A stretch of DNA of 64,000 nucleotides from Pseudomonas sp. TH41 (GTDB taxonomy: Bacteria > Pseudomonadota > Gammaproteobacteria > Pseudomonadales > Pseudomonadaceae): assembly GCF_016650695.1 (NCBI RefSeq), contig NZ_JAEKFH010000006.1:558001-622000 (forward strand), written 5' to 3'. Under the pieces are notes generated by a model. It made no database searches and was not told where the DNA came from. It worked only from the letters and a program-made list of their open reading frames with translations. The position numbers and the translations under genes were made by a program. This document shows positions 16,632-25,048 of the stretch, piece by piece. Every line of letters starts with the position of its first letter. Within the stretch, counting starts at the first letter, position 1.

Positions 16632-17249
16632 ATGAATCGTCCGCTGTTTGTTTCTCTAGATGGGCCCAAGGGAACCGGCAAAACCACACTGTTGGAGGCC
16701 GTTACGAAAGTACTGAGGGCAGACAACAAAAAGGTGATCCGACTTTGCGAGAAAAAAAGCGATCCCTATAGGGGTGAAACGATGGCCCTCGTTAACAAAC
16801 TCGTCAGAAATCCCACCCGGGATTTGGAGTTGGGGGTTTGTGAGCGCTTTGCGGATAGCCGTACCTGGATTTCCCAGCACGTGCTGGCTAAACAGCCACC
16901 AGGCAGCATCATCTTGATCGATCGCTGGTACCCGTCTGATGCCGCGTTTCGCCGGATAGTCCCGTTTGCAGAGATTCTACAGTTGAACATTGATCGAAAC
17001 GTGCGAGTGCCAGACCTGCATGTCGGGGTTGTCACCGCCCCTGATATTTCATGGGCGAGGGCAGCGGCACGACGGCGTGGGCTGAGCAGTACGGTGATCC
17101 ATAAGCTGGAAGAACATGTCGCTTGTACCAAGGCGTTCGAGCGAGCAATTGCAGATCACGGCTGGGTTTTATGCCGTAATGAAGGAACGATCGAAGACGC
17201 AACGATGCAGGTGATTTCTGAGATTTATAGAGTCCTTCGATGCCAGTAG
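16632..17249 (+). CDS. Thymidylate-kinase-like P-loop nucleotide kinase
   Basis: 205 residues. Walker A is GPKGTGKTT (residues ~11-19), the DRY-type motif appears as LIDRWYPSD (~98), and a lid with basic residues follows (ARAAARRRGLS, ~140). This is the fold of dTMP kinase, but identity to the housekeeping Tmk seems low, and no DNA-replication genes are nearby. It may phosphorylate a different nucleotide or act in a mobile-element or defence context. The ribosome site is weak (TTTTAAG), and the flanks are repeat DNA and pseudogenes. Confidence 0.6.
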   Translation: MNRPLFVSLDGPKGTGKTTLLEAVTKVLRADNKKVIRLCEKKSDPYRGETMALVNKLVRNPTRDLELGVCERFADSRTWISQHVLAKQPPGSIILIDRWYPSDAAFRRIVPFAEILQLNIDRNVRVPDLHVGVVTAPDISWARAAARRRGLSSTVIHKLEEHVACTKAFERAIADHGWVLCRNEGTIEDATMQVISEIYRVLRCQ

Positions 17250-17274
17250 GCGAAGTTGATGAGCTTCGTTTTTC

Positions 17275-17442
17275 ATGCTGGTGGGCGAGGCGCCAGCCGA
17301 CATGGCCAAGCGGGTAGGTCTGGGCAAACCCTTCGAAGAGGGGTTCAACGGGTATCGAGTGTTTCTCAGTAAAAGCGTCTGGTCGACGGGCAAGGGCTTT
17401 GAGCTGAACTGCGGTATCGCCACCCTGGATCACAAGGGGTAA
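17275..17442 (+). pseudogene. Unrecognised short coding remnant
   Basis: An ATG-led frame of 55 codons (MLVGEAPADMAKRVG to TLDHKG) with codon use like a real gene, ending 6 bases before the next start. It looks like the C-terminus of a longer protein whose front has been lost at about 17.25 kb. I do not recognise the family. Confidence 0.35.
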
Positions 17443-17447
17443 TCGAC

Positions 17448-18226
17448 ATGGCTAATTCGACGTCTGTAACTGATCCACAGTCATTCAGTGAGCTGAATCA
17501 CTTGTGGTGGGTGGTGGCATTTGCTCTGGTGGTTTTTGGGGGGCAAAGTCGCGCTGGACATCGTGCAGCAGGCTGCATTCGCCGGTCACCCTTTCGTGGC
17601 TTACGACGCACCGGGTTGCGGCGAAAGCCAGTGCAGTGATCTTTCCAGAATTTCCATTCCCTTTCTGCTGCAGACTGCCTTGCAGGTGCTCGAGCATTTT
17701 GGCATTGAGCGCTTCCATCTGGTCGGCCATTCCATGGGCGGACTGACCGCGCTGATGCTGGCCGACCAGTTCCCGGATCGAGTGCTCAGCTTCGTCGATA
17801 TCGAGGGCAATATCGCCCCGGAAGCCTGCTTCCTCAGCCGGCAGATCGTCGATTACCCGGCGGACGATCCCGAGGTGTTTTTCGCCGCCTTCATCGAACG
17901 TGCCCGGCATGCTCCGGCCTGTGCCAGTGCGCTTTATTCCGCAAGCTTGCGGCACAAGGTGCGTGCCGGCGCGGTACGCGGGATTTTCCAGTCGATGGTC
18001 GACCTTTCCGATAATGCCAATCTGATGAGCAAATTCCTCGGTTTGAAATGTCCGCGAATGTTCATGTACGGCGAGCAGAACGCGTCACTGTCCTATCTGC
18101 CGCATATCCTGGCCGAGGGTCCGGCTGGCCCCCATTCCTGATTGCGGGCATTTCCCGATGTATTCCAACCCCATCGCGATGTGGCAACAGATCGCCGATT
18201 TCCAGGCGAGCAGCCTTACCGGGTGA
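17448..18226 (+). pseudogene. Alpha/beta hydrolase, frameshifted at both ends
   Basis: A good ribosome site (AAGGGG) precedes ATG at 17448, but the frame is lost around the G run at 17535-17545. The main hydrolase body continues in another frame from about 17545 to 18120, with FVAYDAPGCGES and the nucleophile elbow LVGHSMGGLTAL. A second shift near 18115-18135 puts the catalytic-His segment (PDCGHFPMYSN) and the natural end (TGA at 18224-18226) in a third frame. The protein would have been ~260 residues, of unknown substrate. It is almost certainly inactive. Confidence 0.75.
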
Positions 18227-18324
18227 ATCCGGTCGTCCTGAGGGCTTCCTGATCGTTCACGGGAGCGTATCCCTCTTGCCCATGAACCATAGGACTGCAA
18301 CAAGAATCAGAAGAGGGACAAATC

Positions 18325-18435
18325 ATGACTGAGATTTTTTGCGCATATCCTTTGCCCCTAACTAGCACGCATTACGCGAGCTCCCTTAGCGACAAGCGTA
18401 GTCGACCGGAGCCGATTGACTCTGTAGTCAGATGA
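18325..18435 (+). CDS. Possible 36-residue small protein
   Basis: ATG preceded by GAGGGACAAATC, a fair ribosome site; the frame encodes MTEIFCAYPLPLTST and 21 more residues. Only the ribosome site and the open frame support it. The stretch 18227-18683 holds nothing else that I recognise. Confidence 0.2.
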   Translation: MTEIFCAYPLPLTSTHYASSLSDKRSRPEPIDSVVR

Positions 18436-18683
18436 GATGCCGCAGTGGCTCTAATCCCACTTTCCTCCGTTCTGCAATAGCGCTGCTGCTTTTCCCCAGT
18501 GACGCGGCTGGATCGGTAGATACGACCTATTTGTACCGAAAACGCCATCGCTCCGAACTTTCTTTCGATCTTTTGAGTCGACCAAGCACCAACCTGATCA
18601 ACGCACTCAATGGCGTGTCAGTGGGAATGCCATCGCAGGTGGCCCACAACAGATCGGGTACAACTATAAAAATGGTGATTCTG

Positions 18684-18917
18684 ATGAATTGTCTTATCTG
18701 TGTAGGTGTCGCTGAGCGCATTCAGTGCTCTGGCCCTTGGGAAGAAAGAGACTGTCCGGACTGCGGGCGCTACCGAGTCTCGGACGAACTCATATTGACC
18801 TTGATGGAGCAGGGCCAGATTTTCGATGTCAGCAAAACTAGGGGGTGGCTTGATAGCAGGCGTGTGGGAGGTGCGATACCTTCTATTGAGATCCATGAAG
18901 CGCTGCTGTTGCCTTGA
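18684..18917 (+). CDS. Small zinc-ribbon-like protein, function unknown
   Basis: 77 residues from MNCLICVGVAER. Two CxxC pairs, MNCLIC at the start and DCPDCGRY near residue 29, would bind one zinc, a form found in small Pseudomonas proteins of unknown role. The open frame extends upstream to 18432, but that part has no such pattern and no ribosome site, so this inner start (or ATG at 18672) is preferred. The C-terminal half is charged and helical. Confidence 0.45.
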   Translation: MNCLICVGVAERIQCSGPWEERDCPDCGRYRVSDELILTLMEQGQIFDVSKTRGWLDSRRVGGAIPSIEIHEALLLP

Positions 18918-18996
18918 GCGGTTCGAAGTCTGAGGTATTACTCTCGCAATATTGCACGGAGTGTTGAGGGCCTATTTTATAGGTAATTCACATCAC

Positions 18997-19176
18997 TCAA
19001 TGCTCATGGGCATGTGAATGGATAGTCAGGGCACCAGGTACCTTGGTGCGTTCGAGCCCCCCAGTTTCCAGCCACCGAAGGGTTTGCTCATAGGCACGCT
19101 GCAGCAAAGACTCGGTCTGGTCAAAGTTGAACACCGAGACATCCACAGGGCACAGGGGCGGGACGATGTGCAGGCT
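18997..19176 (-). pseudogene. C-terminal remnant, possibly of a patatin-like phospholipase
   Basis: About 59 codons that read like a real protein tail: LHIVPPLCPVDVSVFNF, then a helical segment (LLQRAYEQTLRWLETGG) and a His-rich end. The frame runs on upstream to 19332, but that part looks non-coding. The tail resembles patatin-family C-termini from memory only. The rest of 18918-19623 holds no gene I can support. Confidence 0.35.
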
Positions 19177-19623
19177 GGTAAGAGTGGAGGGTTCGGAAGT
19201 GATGCCAGCTTTAAGGCCAGAATTGCAAAGGGATCTCCCCAGAAGGGGACAAGATGCAGGGGAGACGTCAGGCGGGCGGTCATGTGGAATCCCGGCAGAC
19301 CTGCTACAGGACTTGCGTGTATCGATGCCCACCTTGCCTTGAAAGACGTTGCTACCTCAACGCCTTTGTGACGTCGTGCAACTACCTACTGACTGCAACA
19401 GAACCGGTTACTCAATCACGCAACAAGCCGCTGTTTTTTACGGTAATCGAGCATGGTCATTCGTCGATAATGCAGTTTTTTTGAAAAGCCCCTTCAACGT
19501 CAGCGCCTACTCCCCGCTGCGATGCTCTGCCGATAATTCCTCATCGAATATTCGCCATGGTTGCCTGGTGAGCTGACCGCAAGGTTGATGCTCTCAGTGC
19601 CTGGCTCTTGAACGAGGACACAC

Positions 19624-20448
19624 ATGAGCATTCGTATCTGGCATCAAAGTTTCACTGTACTGAGCGACCTGGGTGCTTACGACGAGGCCTTGCGTGCGCA
19701 TTTTCGCAAGGTGGGCCGGCCGGACACCGAGGTCCATATGCATGGTATGCGCCCGGGTACCTACCGTAGTCATTATCCGGGCGACGACATCAAGTATTCG
19801 GCCTTGCAGTACTTGCATGGCCTGCAGTTCATGGCTGCCGGCATCAATGCCCAGCGTCAGGGTTTCGACGCCTACGCAATCAGCACCTTGCCTGAGCCGG
19901 TTCTCAAGGAGACGCGCAGCCTGCTGGATATTCCGGTGGTGGGCTATGGCGAATCCGCGATGCTGACCGCGTGCATGCTCGGGCGTACGTTCGGGGTTCT
20001 GGTGTTCATTGACGAGTTGGCTGAGCAGGTTACTGAAAACGCCGCGCGCCATGGCTTGGCTGGGCGGCTGACGGAGGTGCAACATGTCGGCTTTCGCTTT
20101 GCCGATGTGCTGGCAGGCTTCACCGATCCCGCTGAACTGATCGAACGTTTTCGCAGCGCGGCCCGCGGTCTGATCGCCAAAGGCGCTGAGGTGATCATTC
20201 CCGGCGAAGCCCCGCTGAACGTACTGCTGGTCACCAACGGCATTAACGAGGTGGACGGTGTGCCAGTGCTCCACTCGCTCGGTGCATGGGTCAAGCAGGC
20301 GGAAAGCATGGTGGACTTGCGTCGCGCCAATGGCACGCGCACTTGCAGTCGTGGGCATTTTTCGGCTCAACCAGAGCCTGAGCGGGTTCGGGAAATCTTC
20401 GAGTTCTATGGCTTGGGCTCGTTTATACAAGCAGGAGATCTGGCATGA
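19624..20448 (+). CDS. Asp/Glu/hydantoin racemase-fold protein lacking the catalytic cysteines
   Basis: 274 residues, GAGGACACAC upstream of the ATG. The fold of the Asp/Glu/hydantoin racemase family is visible (MSIRIWHQSFT; VVGYGESAMLTACMLGRTFGVL). At the first catalytic position, family sequence (A)CFxDP reads STLPEP, Cys replaced by Thr. At the second, GCAG reads PGEAPLN, Cys replaced by Glu. It therefore cannot use the two-cysteine racemase mechanism. Its stop overlaps the next gene, an FAD dehydrogenase, by 4 bases (ATGA). Role unknown; a lyase or decarboxylase on a dicarboxylic acid is possible. Confidence 0.7.
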   Translation: MSIRIWHQSFTVLSDLGAYDEALRAHFRKVGRPDTEVHMHGMRPGTYRSHYPGDDIKYSALQYLHGLQFMAAGINAQRQGFDAYAISTLPEPVLKETRSLLDIPVVGYGESAMLTACMLGRTFGVLVFIDELAEQVTENAARHGLAGRLTEVQHVGFRFADVLAGFTDPAELIERFRSAARGLIAKGAEVIIPGEAPLNVLLVTNGINEVDGVPVLHSLGAWVKQAESMVDLRRANGTRTCSRGHFSAQPEPERVREIFEFYGLGSFIQAGDLA

Positions 20449-22153
20449 ATCGTTATGAATGTGACCTGTTGGTGATCGGCGGTGGGCTGGCGGGTTTTAG
20501 CGCGGCCCTGGCAGCTGCCCAAGCTGGCTTGCAGGTGATCGTGCTGGAAAAAACCGCGCAAACCGGCGGTTCATCGGCTATGAGCGGTGGTTGCCTGGCG
20601 TTCGCCGGCACCGATCTGCAGCGTGCGCACGGTATTGAAGATTCGTCGAAATTGCTGTTCGACGACCTCGTCGATGTGGGCAAGGGCGAATGCGACGAGG
20701 CACTGGTCAAGCTGTACACCGATCACCAACTGCAGACCTATCAGTGGCTCAAGGACAACGGCGTGGTTTTTACCGATGTCATCGAGGCCGCCTCCGGGCA
20801 GTCGGTGCCACGGGTGCACAACGTTGACCCGGCCGACATGGTGCGCCAACTGCAAATGGCGGCGCTGGCAACGCAACAGGTAGAGGTCTGGCTACACAGC
20901 CGTGCCCGCCGTCTGTTGCGCGAGGACGGTGGCCGGGTATTGGGGGCGAGCGTCGAGCGCAACGGCGAAACGGTCGAGGTCATGGCTCGTACAACGGTGC
21001 TGCTGGCCAGCGGCGGGTTTGTCCAGGACCGCGCGTTGATTCACCGCTTTGTCCCGCAATACGACAATGCGGTGTTTATCGGTGGTGAAGGCAATGAAGG
21101 TGACGGCCTGCGCATGGCTTGGGCCCTGGGGGCGGCGGTCTGGGGTTGGTCGATGCCCTGTTCCGTCGCGTCGAAAAAGAAGCGGTGGAGGTTTTCTACG
21201 GCTGCCGCACTCACCGCATCACCCTCCATCCCGACGGCTTGTGGCAACTCGATTGCCTGGACGGTCGGCAGTTTTCTACGCGCTCGCTGGTACTCGCCAC
21301 CGGAGGCTTTCACGCTAACCTGGAATGGCGTACCAAGTACCTGGGGCCGGGATGGGATCTGGCCAAGGTCCGTGGGTCGCGCTACAACACCGGTGACGGG
21401 ATCCGCATGGCCATGGAGGTGGGCGCCGTGGCGCACGGCAACTGGTCCGGTTGCCACGCAGTGTTCTATGACGTCAACGCGCCGCAGATGGGCGACCTTA
21501 GCCGCCTAAACCAGCAAAAGAACTACTTCCACCTGGGTGTAGTGGTCAATGCGCACGGCAAACGTTTCGTTGATGAGGGCCAGGATTTTCGCAACTACAC
21601 CTACTCCAGCATGGGCGCCAGCGTCATGGCGCAACCGGGGGGCGTGGCCTGGCAGGTCTTTGACCAGCACAGCCACCACTTGCTGCCCGATGAATATCGG
21701 GTACGCCAGGTAACGCGCCTCCAGGCAGACACGCTGCAAGGGCTGGTCGAGCAGATGGAGGGGGTCAACGGCAACGCGCTGCTGCAAACTCTGGAGACCT
21801 TCAACGCTGCCGTGCAGCTCGATGTTCCATTCAACCCGGCCATTCGTGACGGTAGAGCGACTCAAGGCCTGGCGTTGCCCAAGTCGAACTGGGCCAATCC
21901 GCTGGATAGACCGCCCTTCGTGGCCTACGCGGTGACCTGCGGCATCACTTTCACGTTCGGCGGCTTGAAGATCAACAGCCAGGCCCAGGTGCTGGACGAA
22001 GAGGATCAACCGATTGACGGGCTCTACGCCGCGGGCGAGTTGGTGGGCAACCTTTATTACGTCAAATACGCCGGTGGTGCGGGGCTAACATCGGGTTCTG
22101 TGTTGGGACGTATCGCAGGTGCAGAGGCCGCTGTTCAACGAAAGGCGCAGTGA
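20445..22153 (+). pseudogene. Out-of-frame fusion of two FAD-dependent dehydrogenase paralogues
   Basis: The first part (20445 to ~21140) is the N-terminal half of a fumarate-reductase/TcuA-like flavoprotein: dinucleotide fold VIGGGLAGFSAALAAAQAG, then VLLASGGFVQD and NEGDGLRMAWALGAAVWG. Near 21.13 kb a second frame takes over (to 22153) and repeats the middle of the same fold: LVLATGGFHANLEWR, TGDGIRMAMEVGAVAHG. It ends with the FAD-binding end of a TcuA-type protein (GLYAAGELVGNLYYVKYAGG). Two tandem paralogues have been joined by a deletion in a G-rich stretch (~21125-21150), with a frame change. The product should be inactive. It was translationally coupled to the racemase-like gene. Confidence 0.8.
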
Positions 22154-22534
22154 GAAGTGCGTCGTTTACGATGGCAAGCGATCGAGCACCTGACGTCAGG
22201 TCATAAGTTAATTGGCGGATTGGCTCTGGCTGCGGGAATACTCATTGTGACTGCCCACTTTTCTTTTGGTGGGAGTGACCGACTGTTGCCTCAGGGGATA
22301 GCCAATATCGATTCGTTCGCGGTTGAAGCGTGCAGAGCGGAACCCGATCCGAATCAAAAAACAACTTCCCGCCATGCGTTTGCTATGACTTCTGGAGCAT
22401 GTATCGGGCAACAAACGAGTAATGAGTTGCTGGAGGAAACAGAGGGTACCAAGGCCTATTTTCGACAGTTCGAACACCAGGATGGAACTCAATGGCTGCC
22501 GCATGGTTTTTGAGCATTCAATAGCTGGCCCAAG
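22154..22534. other. Stretch without a supported gene
   Basis: An open frame from a GTG at 22157 to 22513 exists, but has no ribosome site and no recognisable protein pattern. I see no repeat or RNA gene here. Confidence 0.5.
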
Positions 22535-22713
22535 GTGCTTGCAGTGCACTGGAAGACGCCGTGGTACTGGGGCAGGCTATCAAACAATGAAATTTTGACC
22601 TGACGGCAGCCTTCCTCTTGTACAAAACCATCCGCATCCCGCGCACGGCCCGGATCCTCTGGTCGGCCCGCGAGATGGGGCGCCTCTATCACGCCAATTC
22701 CCCGGTGTCCTAG
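22535..22713 (+). pseudogene. C-terminal remnant of a 3-hydroxybenzoate/salicylate-type FAD monooxygenase
   Basis: The tail of an aromatic-ring FAD monooxygenase is readable in two frames: SALEDAVVLGQAIK, a shift near 22590, then FDLTAAFLLYK and RIPRTARILWSAREMGRLYH, stopping at the TAG at 22711. The ALEDAVxLGxAL motif belongs to the FAD-binding end of these enzymes. The next remnant is a gentisate dioxygenase, so the likely parent is 3-hydroxybenzoate 6-monooxygenase. Confidence 0.55.
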
Positions 22714-22714
22714 A

Positions 22715-23051
22715 GAAAGGTCATGCTGCGGTGCACTTCGTCAACCCGACCACCGGTGGCGACATCATGCACGCCATCCGCGCCGAGTTTCATCGCTTGC
22801 GTGCCGGTGCGGTGTCGGCCGAGCGCCGGGAAGTGGGCTCACGGGTTTCCCAGGTGTTCGAGGGCAGGGGACAGGTCGTACTGGACGGCATCAGCCGAAC
22901 CCTGGAAAAAAGCGACCTCTTTGTCATTCCATCCTGGATCAGTTGGTCATTGCACGCTGAAAGCCAATTCGACCTGTTCAGCTTTTCCGATGCACCTATC
23001 ATGGAAAGATTGAATTTCGACCGCGCAATGGTCATCGGTCATTTGGTCTGA
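22715..23051 (+). pseudogene. C-terminal cupin remnant of gentisate 1,2-dioxygenase
   Basis: About 110 codons of a gentisate-dioxygenase tail: HFVNPTTGGDIMHAIRAEFH, SQVFEGRGQVVLDG and the cupin end DLFVIPSWISWSLHAES. The parent (~350 residues) would cleave gentisate to maleylpyruvate. The N-terminal cupin with the metal ligands is gone. It lies directly behind the monooxygenase remnant in the same orientation. Confidence 0.65.
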
Positions 23052-23667
23052 TGGGACTGAGCCTGGCTGGGCGAGTAGGCGATTTGATTTAGTTGTATTG
23101 ACCAAAGACCATTGACGCAGTCGGGAAGCACTTATTGTAGTTGTTTCACTGTGCGTGAATGTCTGATTTTTTAAAATCATCACGAAAATTGGGTGGTGCT
23201 CAAAGTGTGATAGTTGGAATTTATTCTTTGTTGTTCAACGGCTGGAGCGTGCTATTTTTCTTCATGCTTGCTGTATTTGCGTTCAAACACTAAGGATTGG
23301 TAGTAACGCTTTTAATCTTTGAGCGCGCTCATCAGTAGCATTGCTCGGGTATTTCGAATTATCAACTACCAATAGCCATAAGTGGATCCAATAGCCTTAG
23401 ATTTGTCGGGGGCGATTAAACAGTAATCCATACAATCGATAGTCTGTATTTCGATATTGAATAGTGGTTGCCGTTGCCTCGATAGGTCATGAACGCCTGA
23501 TAAAATGCACAGATCTTCGGCTAAATGGCTATTTTTAAAAGGTTATTACTAGTAGCTGACTAATTGGTAGGCTGCTATCTATGTGTTAGGCTCGCTGCCT
23601 TTCAAGTTGTGCGCGCAACGCGTCTTCCCCTCTAATACGTAATAGAACGCATCCAGTAAGGTTACCA
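23052..23667. other. AT-rich 616-base intergenic region before the porin gene
   Basis: Clearly more AT-rich than the flanks. It should hold the promoter of the porin-dehydrogenase pair, but no promoter element could be fixed with confidence. A 28-codon hydrophobic frame (23207-23293, GTG start) is noted among the findings. Confidence 0.5.
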
Positions 23668-25008
23668 GTGAAGATCAAGATCATAACTGCCAGTGGGTTA
23701 TTTATATCTATTGTTGCAACGGGAGCCATGGCGCAGGAGCAAATGTTCTCCGCTAACTCTCGATGGATGACCGGCGACTGGGGTGGTCTGCGAACCGAAT
23801 TACTGGATAAGGGGTATGACTTTCAATTTAGTTATCAGTCGGAAAGTGCTGCCAATCTTCGCGGTGGATATGATCACGATCATACGGCTCGTTATACCGA
23901 TCAGTTCAACATGGGTGGGGCATTTGATCTTGAAAAAATCCTGGGCCTGGAAAAGGCCAATCTTCAGTTACTCATTACAGAGCGCAGCGGTCGAGATATC
24001 ACCAATGATCGTCTAACAGACTCACGCACGGGTACGCTCGGTTCCTCGGTCCAGGAGAACTATGGACGTGGCCAGACCTGGCGTATTACCACATTGGCGT
24101 ATCAGCAAAAATTTCTCGATGACGTTCTGGACATAAAAGTCGGCCGTCTGCCTATCGGCAGTGACTTCGATTCGACAGGTTGTGTTTTTCAGAACAACTC
24201 ATTGTGCGGTGGCTTGGTCGGTCACGCGTCCACCGTTTGGTACAACTCACCCGTGGGGCAGTGGGGAGGACGGATCAAGGTCAACATCACGCCGCAAATC
24301 TACGCCCAGGCTGGCGCCTACGAATACAACCCAACCCTGCTGGAAAGCAACAACGGCTTCAAGCTGAACACATCTGGCCGCCAAGGAACGACCTATGTCA
24401 GCGAGGTGGGCTGGACTCCGTCGCTAGGTGAGGCCGGGATGGCGGGAAAGTACATGGTTGGAGGCTACTGGAACAGCGCAACGGCCAATGATGTTCTGGA
24501 AGATGCCAACGGCCAAAACAAACAGGTAACGGGTGAGCCGGCAGACCAGCTCGATGGGCGCTATGGCATGTATGCCTACGCTCGCCAGCAAATCACCACC
24601 GTGGGCGGTGACGCTAAGCGAGGTCTCAGCCTGTTCGCCCATTACTCCCAGTACGACAAGCGCAGCAGCACCCTGGATTGGCAGGCGCAGGTGGGCGCTA
24701 TTTATGCCGGTCCATTCGACTCCCGTCCGCAGGATTCGCTGGCGATCGGCTTCAGTGAATTGCACGTCAATCCGGCGCTGACAAAAAATCAGCGATTGCA
24801 CAACGAAACGCGCAATCTCACTGACTATGACAACCCGGCTTATCAGCCAATCCAGCACGCCGAGTATGCCGCCGAAGTGCATTACGACTTCAAATTGACG
24901 CCTTGGCTGATGCTGCGTCCCAACATTCAGTACCTCGCCAATCCCGGCGGCGTTTACCAAGTAGATAACGCCACCGTCGTAGGCTTGACTGTCAATACTG
25001 TGTTCTGA
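23668..25008 (+). CDS. OprB-family carbohydrate-selective porin
   Basis: 446 residues from a GTG start with AAGG 9 bases upstream. The signal peptide ends TGAMAQ. The OprB hallmark follows (WMTGDWGGLRTELLDKGYDF), then beta-strand-rich sequence to a C-terminal Phe (VVGLTVNTVF), as expected for a 16-stranded outer-membrane barrel. OprB channels admit glucose and other small polyols or acids. It lies 40 bases upstream of a membrane PQQ dehydrogenase, so it probably supplies that enzyme's substrate to the periplasm. Confidence 0.9.
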   Translation: MKIKIITASGLFISIVATGAMAQEQMFSANSRWMTGDWGGLRTELLDKGYDFQFSYQSESAANLRGGYDHDHTARYTDQFNMGGAFDLEKILGLEKANLQLLITERSGRDITNDRLTDSRTGTLGSSVQENYGRGQTWRITTLAYQQKFLDDVLDIKVGRLPIGSDFDSTGCVFQNNSLCGGLVGHASTVWYNSPVGQWGGRIKVNITPQIYAQAGAYEYNPTLLESNNGFKLNTSGRQGTTYVSEVGWTPSLGEAGMAGKYMVGGYWNSATANDVLEDANGQNKQVTGEPADQLDGRYGMYAYARQQITTVGGDAKRGLSLFAHYSQYDKRSSTLDWQAQVGAIYAGPFDSRPQDSLAIGFSELHVNPALTKNQRLHNETRNLTDYDNPAYQPIQHAEYAAEVHYDFKLTPWLMLRPNIQYLANPGGVYQVDNATVVGLTVNTVF

Positions 25009-25048
25009 GCTGCGGCTTTTCACTTCTTCATAAAACAGGAAAACAACG

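Noticed and set aside
21119..22153. A separate intact gene starting at the ATG at 21119
   Set aside because: It lacks the FAD-binding N-terminus, has no ribosome site and begins inside the upstream frame; it is the second half of a fusion.
22157..22513. 118-codon plus-strand frame after the FAD fusion gene
   Set aside because: GTG start without a ribosome site, no domain pattern, and it lies in a decayed area.
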